Assembly (NCBI GenBank): GCA_000715635.1
Contig: KL569114.1
Span: 41,900 to 47,515, forward strand
Reading direction: 5' to 3'
Source: Streptomyces violaceus
Lineage (GTDB): Bacteria; Actinomycetota; Actinomycetes; Streptomycetales; Streptomycetaceae
Length of the DNA stretch: 5,616 bases
Within the stretch, counting starts at the first letter, position 1. Each line of letters begins with the position of its first letter. Of the stretch, positions 1 through 5,616 are shown piece by piece. The position numbers and the translations under genes were made by a program. The notes under the pieces were generated by a model. That model made no database searches. It worked only from the letters and a program-made list of their open reading frames with translations, and had not been told where the DNA came from.

Positions 1-113
1 GAGTCGAGCGCCGCCAGCGCCATCGAGAGCATCAGCGCGGCGACGACGGCTCCGCGCCGGCCGGTCGCGGCGGGACGTGCGGTCTCGCGTGCCGCGGAAC
101 TGGTGCTTCCCAC
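1..113 (-). CDS. MFS drug-exporter N-terminus, partial (DHA2/EmrB-QacA type)
   Basis: This is the beginning of a minus-strand gene that leaves the window at position 1; 37 full codons plus a partial Ser codon are visible. A short polar, Arg/Ala-rich cytoplasmic leader (residues 1-21, ending TGRRG) is followed by a hydrophobic helix (about 22-36, AVVAALMLSMALAAL) ending in L-D-S. An 'LDxT/S' at the end of TM1 after an Arg-rich leader is typical of 14-helix proton-driven multidrug exporters (motif lDxTvvnvALP). The GTG start at 113-111 is chosen because a strong Shine-Dalgarno, GGGGGAGG on the minus strand (122-129), lies 8 nt upstream. An in-frame GTG at 152-150 directly follows a stop and lacks such a site. 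The role is inferred as secondary export of small hydrophobic compounds across the cytoplasmic membrane. The gene is divergent from the ABC operon. The family call rests on one helix, so another MFS subgroup or a different membrane protein remains possible. Confidence 0.7.
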   Translation of the reverse strand, partial: MGSTSSAARETARPAATGRRGAVVAALMLSMALAALD

Positions 114-121
114 CCCGGGTG

Positions 122-129
122 CCTCCCCC
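122..129 (-). promoter_or_regulatory. Ribosome binding site of the MFS gene
   Basis: The minus-strand sequence GGGGGAGG is a near-ideal anti-16S match placed 8 nt before the GTG at 113-111. It decides the start against the longer reading from position 152. Confidence 0.7.
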
Positions 130-197
130 TCGCGCCTGCCTGCCCCTTGCACCTATCTAGCGAAGGACAGCTTCCCACTTGACCCTGACGTCGCGGG

Positions 198-262
198 AGG
201 GTGGAGCCTGGATGGGCCGACGGGCGGAGCGAACCCTGAGACGGCCTCCACCCTTCGGTGGA
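198..262. repeat. Overlapping inverted repeats (alternative hairpins)
   Basis: AGGGTGGAG at 198-206 is an exact inverted repeat of CTCCACCCT at 246-254. Most of the second arm also pairs locally: TCCACC (247-252) with GGTGGA (257-262) around a CTTC loop. The two pairings are mutually exclusive in RNA or single-stranded DNA. This is seen directly; any regulatory role (operator or leader switch) is inference. GC-rich DNA makes short arms common by chance, but a shared middle arm is less usual. Confidence 0.45.
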
Positions 263-265
263 CTG

Positions 266-318
266 CCCCTAGGGGTACCTCCGTACTACGACCTGGGGAG
301 GGTTCGTACCGGCGGAGG
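266..318. promoter_or_regulatory. Candidate operator: CCCCTAGGGG palindrome with GTAC cluster
   Basis: A perfect 10-bp palindrome CCCCTAGGGG lies at 266-275. It runs straight into three GTAC words at 275-278, 283-286 and 306-309. CCTCC-GTAC (278-286) can pair with GTAC (306-309) and GGAGG (314-318), leaving a 4-nt bulge, so the block is also an imperfect inverted repeat. AT-containing symmetrical words of this kind are uncommon in such GC-rich DNA and sit where a regulator of a divergent efflux/ABC region would bind. The binding factor is unknown; a response regulator or a TetR/MarR-type repressor would both fit. Confidence 0.4.
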
Positions 319-395
319 ACGAGACGCGGAGGGGTCCGTCCTTAACCTGGCTTTACGCCGTCGGGGGGCGGCTGCGCACACCGGCGGGGGTGGGG

Positions 396-404
396 TTTTC
401 CACA
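396..404 (+). other. DnaA-box-like 9-mer TTTTCCACA
   Basis: TTTTCCACA fits the relaxed bacterial DnaA-box pattern TTWTNCACA and differs by one base from the preferred Streptomyces box TTGTCCACA. It lies in the short AT-richer stretch GGGTTTTCCACAGCAAAA, about 150 nt upstream of the ATPase start. Whether DnaA binds here is unknown; a single 9-mer can arise by chance. Confidence 0.35.
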
Positions 405-466
405 GCAAAAGACTGCGCTGAACACCAGGGCGCAGGACCCCTCCCCGCCGCGAGACTGAACCGCGT

Positions 467-486
467 CGGACGAGTTGCGTCGTCCG
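467..486 (+). repeat. Perfect 7-bp hairpin upstream of the ABC operon
   Basis: CGGACGA (467-473) and TCGTCCG (480-486) form an exact inverted repeat around the 6-nt loop GTTGCG. It lies 68 nt before the GTG start of the ATPase, so it is either part of the mRNA leader or an operator half-site pair. No U-tract follows and the stem is short, so it is not a convincing terminator. Confidence 0.4.
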
Positions 487-542
487 GCCTCACCCAGCGG
501 CTGTCGACCAGGCGACCGTCTTCACCATCTGCTGACCGATAT

Positions 543-547
543 AGGAG
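543..547 (+). promoter_or_regulatory. Ribosome binding site of the ABC ATPase gene
   Basis: AGGAG, within ATATAGGAGACATACC, lies 7 nt before the GTG at 555. It is the only good Shine-Dalgarno near the 5' end of this frame. It therefore selects 555 over the upstream in-frame ATG at 390 and over the GTG at 567. Confidence 0.8.
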
Positions 548-554
548 ACATACC

Positions 555-1339
<785 letters not shown>

Positions 1340-1343
<4 letters not shown>

Positions 1344-3919
1344 CCGTCATGAAGACCTCGATGCGCAACTTCCTCGCGCACAAGGGCCGCATGGCGCTGT
1401 CGGCGATCGCCGTCCTGCTGTCGGTGGCCTTCGTCTGCGGGACGCTCGTCTTCACGGACACCATGTCCACCACGTTCGACAAGCTCTTCGCGGCCACCTC
1501 CTCGGACGTGACGGTGAGCCCCAAGGGAGCCTCCGACACCGGTGAGACGACCGCCGACAACGGCAAGCCGCCGGTCATGCCGGCCTCAGTGCTCGCCGAG
1601 GTCCGCAAGGCCGACGGCGTGAAGTCCGCCGAGGGCACGGTGTTCTCCACCTCGGTGACCGTCGTCGACGCCGACAAGGACAACCTGTCGCCCTCCAGCG
1701 GCGCCCCGACCATCGTCGGCGGCTGGAACAGCAACGAAGCCCGCACCATGAAGATCACCTCCGGTGCGGCACCGAAGAGCGCCGACCAGATCATGGTCGA
1801 CGCCGACACCGCCGACAAACACGGCCTGAAGCTCGGCGACCCGATCGGCGTGATCAGCGCGACGGGCACCCACACCGCGAAGATCTCCGGCATCGCCGAC
1901 TTCACTGTCACCAACCCCGGCGCCGCGATCTTCTACCTCGACACCAAGACCGCCCAGCAGACCCTGATCGGCGAGAGCGGCGTCTACACCAACGTCAACG
2001 TCACCGCGGCCGCCGGCGTCAGCGACGCGCAGCTGAAGAAGAACGTCACGGCCGAGCTGGGCGCCGACTTCCAGGTGCAGACCGCCAAGGAGACCGCCGA
2101 CGCCAACCAGAAGGGCGTCGCGGGCTTCATGAACGTCATGAAGTACGCGATGCTCGGCTTCGCCGGGATCGCCTTCCTCGTCGGCATCTTCCTGATCATC
2201 AACACCTTCTCCATGCTGGTCGCCCAGCGCACCAGGGAGATCGGCCTGATGCGGGCGATCGGCTCCTCCCGCAAGCAGGTCAACCGCTCCGTGCTGGCCG
2301 AGGCGTTGCTGCTCGGCGTCGTCGGCTCGGTGCTCGGCGTGGCCGCGGGCGTCGGCCTCGCGATCGGCCTGATGAAGCTCATGGGCCAGATGGGCATGGA
2401 GCTGTCCACCGACGACCTGACGGTGGCCTGGACGACCCCGGTGGTCGGACTGGCCCTCGGCGTGATCGTCACCGTCCTGGCCGCCTACCTGCCCGCCCGG
2501 CGCGCCGGCAAGATTTCCCCGATGGCCGCGCTGCGCGACGCGGGCGCCCCGGCGGACGCCAAGGCCGGCTGGATCCGCGCCGCGATCGGCACCGTCCTCA
2601 CCGGCGGTGGCGCCTTCGGCCTGTATCTGGCGGCGGCGGCCGACCAGGCCAAGGAGGGCTCGCTGTGGCTCGGCCTCGGCGTGGTGCTGTCGCTGATCGG
2701 CTTCGTCGTCATCGGCCCGCTGCTCGCCGGCGGTGTGGTCCGGGTCCTCGGAGCCGTCCTGCTGCGCATGTTCGGCCCCGTGGGCCGCATGGCCGAGCGC
2801 AACGCCCTGCGCAACCCGCGCCGCACCGGCGCGACGGGCGCCGCGCTGATGATCGGCCTCGCCCTGGTGGCGTGCCTGTCCGTGGTCGGCTCCTCCATGG
2901 TGGCGTCCGCCACCGACCAGCTCGACAAGACCGTCGGCACGGACTTCATCATCCAGTCCGACAGCGGCCAGCTGATCACCTCGCAGGCGGTCAAGGCCGC
3001 GAAGTCCGCGTCGGACGTGGAGCGGGTCACCGAGTACAAGTGGACCCAGGCCGACTTCACCACCCCCGACGGCAAGACGCTCAAGGACACGGCGATCACG
3101 GCCGCCGACCCGTCGTACGCGACCGACCTGCGCACCGAGACGGTCGCCGGCAAGCTCCCCGACGCCTACAAGCCCGACTCGATGTCGGTTCACGAGAAGT
3201 TCGCCAAGGACCACGGCATCAGCCTCGGCTCCAAGGTCTCCGTGGCCTTCAAGGGCGGCCGTTCGGCCGACCTGACGGTCCGGGCGATCACCAGCAGTGA
3301 CGTCGTGATCGACGCGGGCGCGATGTACACGTCCATCTCGACGATGGCCAAGTACGTCCCGGCCGACAAGATGCCGCTGGACTCGCTGCTCTTCGTCAGC
3401 GCCAAGGACGGGCAGCAGGACGCCGCCTACACCTCCCTGAAGTCGGCCATGCACGACTACCCGCAGTACACCGTGCGCGACCAGACCGACTACAAGGAAG
3501 CCCTGAAGGACCAGATCGGCCAGCTGCTCAACATGATCTACGGCCTGCTGGCCCTGGCGATCATCGTGGCCATCCTGGGTGTCGTGAACACCCTGGCCCT
3601 GTCCGTGGTGGAGCGCACCAGGGAGATCGGCCTGATGCGGGCGATCGGCCTGTCCCGCCGCCAGCTGCGGCGCATGATCCGCATGGAGTCCGTCGTCATC
3701 GCCCTCTTCGGCGCCCTCCTGGGCCTCGGACTGGGCATGGGCTGGGGCGCCACCGCGCAGCAGCTGCTCGCGCTGGAGGGCCTGATGGTCCTGGAGATCC
3801 CCTGGCCGACGATCATCGGCGTCTTCGTCAGCTCGGCGTTCGTGGGCCTGTTCGCGGCACTGATCCCGGCGTTCCGGGCGGGCCGGATGAACGTCCTGAA
3901 CGCGATCGCGACGGAGTAG
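1340..3919 (+). CDS. ABC transporter permease with two FtsX/MacB-core modules
   Basis: This 859-residue membrane protein is the transport partner of the preceding ATPase. My reading gives ten helices: about 18-38, 268-294, 318-345, 365-385, 413-434, 443-475, 499-521, 727-753, 780-803 and 822-846. Two large extracytoplasmic domains (about 39-267 and 522-726) are rich in Asp, Lys, Thr and Ser. Each is followed by an FtsX domain with the motif RTREIGLMRAIG (297-308 and 759-770), the cytoplasmic stretch expected to contact the ATPase. The protein is thus an internal duplication of the roughly 400-residue MacB/LolC-type unit, joined by two extra helices. Proteins of this class (type VII ABC, mechanotransmission) usually move or extract lipids, peptides or drugs, or drive periplasmic partners, rather than pass substrate through a pore; here the substrate is unknown. 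The ATG at 1340 overlaps the ATPase stop; an ATG at 1349 is an alternative. No strong Shine-Dalgarno is visible, which fits translational coupling. Confidence 0.93.
2226..2263 (+). repeat. 38-bp exact direct repeat, copy 1 (first FtsX module)
   Basis: This stretch is identical base for base to 3612-3649. It encodes the RTREIGLMRAIG motif of the first FtsX module, residues 297-308 plus the end of the preceding codon. Identity stops at both flanks, where the two modules diverge in codons and amino acids. The shared codons include AGG for Arg, which is rare in Streptomyces-like coding DNA. Confidence 0.9.
3612..3649 (+). repeat. 38-bp exact direct repeat, copy 2 (second FtsX module)
   Basis: This is the second copy, encoding residues 759-770 of the same permease. 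It starts 1386 bp after copy 1, exactly 462 codons, so both copies are read in the same frame. Confidence 0.9.
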
Positions 3920-3966
3920 CGGAGCAGTCATCACCGAGAACCACCGCATACGGGGGTTGCGGGGGA

Positions 3967-4001
3967 CCGGCGCCGGGGAGTCCAGGACTCCCCGGCGCCG
4001 G
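3967..4001 (+). terminator. Strong intrinsic-type terminator hairpin of the ABC operon
   Basis: CCGGCGCCGGGGAGTC (3967-3982) pairs perfectly with 3986-4001 around a CAG loop, giving a 16-bp GC-rich stem 47 nt past the permease stop. No T-run follows (next bases GTGCTGTCC), which is common for actinobacterial terminators. It separates the ABC operon from mfd, which is read in the same direction. Each arm also begins or ends with the self-complementary 10-mer CCGGCGCCGG. Confidence 0.85.
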
Positions 4002-4064
4002 GTGCTGTCCCGCGAAGCCCCCTGGTGGGCCGGGTCACCGACGCCGAGCACCTGACGCGGGATG

Positions 4065-4073
4065 TTGTCCACA
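4065..4073 (+). other. Perfect Streptomyces-type DnaA box TTGTCCACA
   Basis: TTGTCCACA is the preferred DnaA-box sequence described for Streptomyces oriC. It lies 103 nt upstream of the mfd start and about 30 nt upstream of the -10-like element, in the same orientation as the TTTTCCACA at 396-404. A single box outside oriC may titrate DnaA, regulate mfd or be coincidental. The sequence match is certain, the function is not. Confidence 0.45.
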
Positions 4074-4093
4074 GCCCCCGCCGCCCGGCCGCG

Positions 4094-4108
4094 CAGCGTC
4101 GTACGCTG
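4094..4108 (+). promoter_or_regulatory. mfd: Candidate mfd promoter -10 within an inverted repeat
   Basis: CAGCGT (4094-4099) and ACGCTG (4103-4108) form a perfect inverted repeat with centre CGT. It contains TACGCT (4102-4107), a TANNNT-type -10 for the main vegetative sigma factor. No good -35 is seen 16-18 nt upstream; TTGTCC at 4065-4070 is too far away. Transcription would start near 4114, giving a leader of about 60 nt. The symmetry overlapping the -10 could be an operator. Confidence 0.4.
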
Positions 4109-4118
4109 GAGACCCCCC

Positions 4119-4140
4119 GGCCCGCGGCGCGTGTCGGGCC
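4119..4140 (+). repeat. Small hairpin in the mfd leader
   Basis: GGCCCG (4119-4124) pairs with CGGGCC (4135-4140) around a 10-nt loop, between the -10-like element and the mfd ribosome binding region. It is weak on its own and, in this GC-rich DNA, could be chance. Confidence 0.25.
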
Positions 4141-4176
4141 CGTCGTGTTGCCCACCCCTGGACGGAAAAGACCCGA

Positions 4177-5616
4177 ATGAGCCTGCACGGTCTGCTTGAC
4201 GCCGTAGTCAGAGACGCCGCCCTCGCGGAAGCGATCAGCGCGGCCGCAGACGGCAACCGCATGCACGTCGACCTGGTCGGCCCCCCTGCGGCCCGCCCCT
4301 TCGCGGTCGCCGCCCTGGCCCGGGACACGGGCCGCCCGGTGCTGGCGGTGACGGCGACGGGCCGCGAGGCGGAGGACCTGGCCGCGGCCCTGCGCTCCCT
4401 CCTCCCACCGGCGGGAGTGGTGGAGTACCCCTCCTGGGAGACCCTCCCGCACGAGCGGCTCAGCCCCCGCAGCGACACCGTCGGCCGCCGCCTGGCCGTG
4501 CTGCGCCGCCTGGCCCACCCCCGCCCCGACGACCCCGAGACCGGTCCGGTCTCCGTCGTCGTGGCGCCCGTCAGGTCCGTGCTCCAGCCGCAGGTCAAGG
4601 GCCTGGGCGACCTGGAGCCGGTCTCCCTGAAGCCGGGGCAGAGCGTCGACCTCGAGGAGATCGTCGACGCCCTCGCGGCCGCCGCGTACGCGCGCGTGGA
4701 GCTGGTCGAGAAGCGCGGCGAGTTCGCCGTGCGCGGCGGCATCCTCGATGTGTTCCCGCCCACCGAGGAACACCCCCTGCGCATCGAGTTCTGGGGCGAC
4801 GACGTAGAGGAGATCCGCTACTTCAAGGTCGCCGACCAGCGCTCCCTCGAAGTCGCCGAGCACGGCCTGTGGGCGCCGCCGTGCCGCGAACTGCTGCTCA
4901 CCGAGGACGTCCGCGCGCGGGCGCGTGCCCTGGCCGAACAGCACCCCGAGCTCGGTGAACTGCTCGGCAAGATCGCCGAGGGGATCGCGGTCGAGGGCAT
5001 GGAGTCCCTCGCTCCGGTTCTGGTCGACGACATGGAGCTGCTGCTCGACGTGCTGCCCCGGGGCGCCATGGCCGTCGTGTGCGATCCGGAGCGGGTCCGC
5101 ACGCGCGCGTCGGACCTGGTGGCCACCTCGCAGGAGTTCCTGCAGGCCTCCTGGGCGGCCACCGCCGGCGGAGGCGAGGCGCCCATCGACGTCGGCGCGG
5201 CCTCCCTGTGGTCCATCGCGGACGTCCGGGACCGGGCCCGCGAGCTGGACATGATGTGGTGGTCGGTGTCGCCGTTCGCCGCGGACGAAGAGCTGGACGC
5301 GGACACCCTCAAGCTGGGGATGCACGCCCCTGAGGCCTACCGCGGGGACACCGCCAAGGCCCTCGCCGACACCAAGGGCTGGCTCGCCGACGGCTGGCGC
5401 ACGGTGTTCGTCACCGAGGGGCACGGACCGGCGGCCCGTACGGTCGAGGTGCTGGGCGGCGAGGGCATCGCGGCCCGCCTCGACGCCGACCTCGCCGAGA
5501 TCTCCCCGTCCCTCGTGCACGTGGCGTGCGGCTCGATCGAGCACGGCTTCGTCGACACGGCCCTCGGACTCGCGGTGCTGACCGAGACCGACCTGACCGG
5601 CCAGAGGGCCGCGGGC
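4177..5616 (+). CDS. mfd: Transcription-repair coupling factor Mfd, N-terminal 480 residues (partial)
   Basis: Mfd recognises RNA polymerase stalled at DNA damage, pushes it off with its DNA translocase and recruits UvrA to start nucleotide excision repair. The frame is open from ATG 4177 to the window end (480 codons); the full protein is expected to be about 1,150-1,200 residues. The UvrB-like module is visible: YPSWETLPHERLSPRSDTVGRRLAVLRRL (84-112) in domain 1a, the UvrA-contacting domain 2 around 124-180, and YARVELVEKRGEFAVRGGILDVFPP (171-195) followed by LRIEFWGDDVEEIRYF (201-216) in domain 1b. Domain 3 follows (about 345-465). The RNA polymerase-binding domain and the helicase motor lie beyond the window. 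As in known Mfd, the Walker A site of domain 1a is degenerate (GPPAARPF, 35-42, no GKT), so this module should not hydrolyse ATP. The start has only a weak GGACGG/GGAAAAG ribosome site, but no better in-frame start was found upstream. Confidence 0.95.
   Translation, partial: MSLHGLLDAVVRDAALAEAISAAADGNRMHVDLVGPPAARPFAVAALARDTGRPVLAVTATGREAEDLAAALRSLLPPAGVVEYPSWETLPHERLSPRSDTVGRRLAVLRRLAHPRPDDPETGPVSVVVAPVRSVLQPQVKGLGDLEPVSLKPGQSVDLEEIVDALAAAAYARVELVEKRGEFAVRGGILDVFPPTEEHPLRIEFWGDDVEEIRYFKVADQRSLEVAEHGLWAPPCRELLLTEDVRARARALAEQHPELGELLGKIAEGIAVEGMESLAPVLVDDMELLLDVLPRGAMAVVCDPERVRTRASDLVATSQEFLQASWAATAGGGEAPIDVGAASLWSIADVRDRARELDMMWWSVSPFAADEELDADTLKLGMHAPEAYRGDTAKALADTKGWLADGWRTVFVTEGHGPAARTVEVLGGEGIAARLDADLAEISPSLVHVACGSIEHGFVDTALGLAVLTETDLTGQRAAG

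Larger units (their letters stand above)
114..554. promoter_or_regulatory. Divergent intergenic control region (MFS gene / ABC operon)
   Basis: This 441-nt gap separates the MFS start from the ABC ATPase start. I see no credible gene in it; the short ORFs that cross it have low-complexity Arg/Gly/Pro translations and no ribosome binding site. It holds several structured elements listed separately: overlapping inverted repeats at 198-262, a palindrome plus GTAC cluster at 266-318, a DnaA-box-like word at 396-404 and a hairpin at 467-486. Promoters for both directions should lie here, but none is clear. TAACCT at 343-348 fits the loose TANNNT -10 pattern for the rightward operon without a good -35, and the minus-strand TAGATA near 154-159 is a weak -10 candidate for the MFS gene. 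The roughly 200-nt distance from TAACCT to the ATPase start would imply a long leader. Confidence 0.55.

Noticed and set aside
179..207. TTGACC at 179-184 as the -35 of a rightward promoter
   Set aside because: No TANNNT-like element is present 16-19 nt downstream; the expected positions read TGGAGC/GGAGCC.
103..421. Two 80-codon plus-strand frames (103-345 and 179-421) in the divergent region
   Set aside because: No suitable ribosome binding sites and compositionally biased, Arg/Gly/Pro-rich translations. They overlap each other and the inverted repeats, and nothing resembles a known small protein.
390..554. N-terminal extension of the ABC ATPase from the in-frame ATG at 390
   Set aside because: The extra 55 residues resemble no ABC ATPase leader and cross the hairpin at 467-486. 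The GTG at 555 has a proper AGGAG site 7 nt upstream.
2665..3300. 211-codon plus-strand frame inside the permease
   Set aside because: Out-of-frame shadow of the permease, almost entirely Arg/Gly/His/Pro.
1586..4072. 828-codon open frame on the minus strand opposite the permease
   Set aside because: Its translation is a low-complexity Gly/Arg/His/Asp-rich shadow of GC-biased codons. The plus-strand frame has clear FtsX domains and helices, and this ORF also runs through the terminator hairpin.
3931..5544. 537-codon open frame on the minus strand opposite mfd
   Set aside because: Antisense shadow of a clear Mfd N-terminus; Arg/Gly/Ala-rich translation without recognisable domains.

Overview
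The window looks like chromosomal DNA from Streptomyces or a close actinobacterial relative. GC content is very high, third codon positions are almost all G or C, no TTA codon was noticed in the genes, GTG starts are used, and long antisense shadow ORFs occur as expected at this base composition. From memory and unchecked, the order ABC ATPase - ABC permease - mfd matches the S. coelicolor SCO3111-SCO3110-SCO3109 neighbourhood.

Layout. Positions 1-113 (minus strand) hold the first 37 codons of a divergently transcribed MFS exporter, probably of the DHA2/EmrB-QacA type. Positions 114-554 are a gene-free divergent control region with several inverted repeats, a CCCCTAGGGG palindrome beside a cluster of GTAC words, a DnaA-box-like 9-mer and a hairpin in the likely leader of the ABC operon. 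Positions 555-1343 encode a complete MacB/LolD-type ABC ATPase with every nucleotide-binding motif intact. Its stop codon overlaps (ATGA) the start of an 859-residue permease (1340-3919) carrying two FtsX/MacB-core modules. A 16-bp GC-rich hairpin (3967-4001) ends this operon. After a short promoter region with a perfect DnaA-box 9-mer and a -10-like element inside an inverted repeat, mfd (transcription-repair coupling factor) starts at 4177. It runs off the window after 480 codons, which cover the UvrB-like module and domain 3.

The ATPase and permease should together form one membrane complex of the mechanotransmission (type VII ABC) class, with ATP hydrolysis in the cytoplasm driving movement of the extracytoplasmic domains. 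The substrate cannot be read from the sequence. mfd is an independent housekeeping repair gene behind the terminator, and the MFS exporter is a separate unit sharing only the control region.

I did not find a convincing undescribed system. The most interesting signal is an exact 38-bp direct repeat inside the permease, in phase and 462 codons apart. It falls at the same place in both FtsX modules, so recombination across it would leave an in-frame, four-helix, MacB-like permease.
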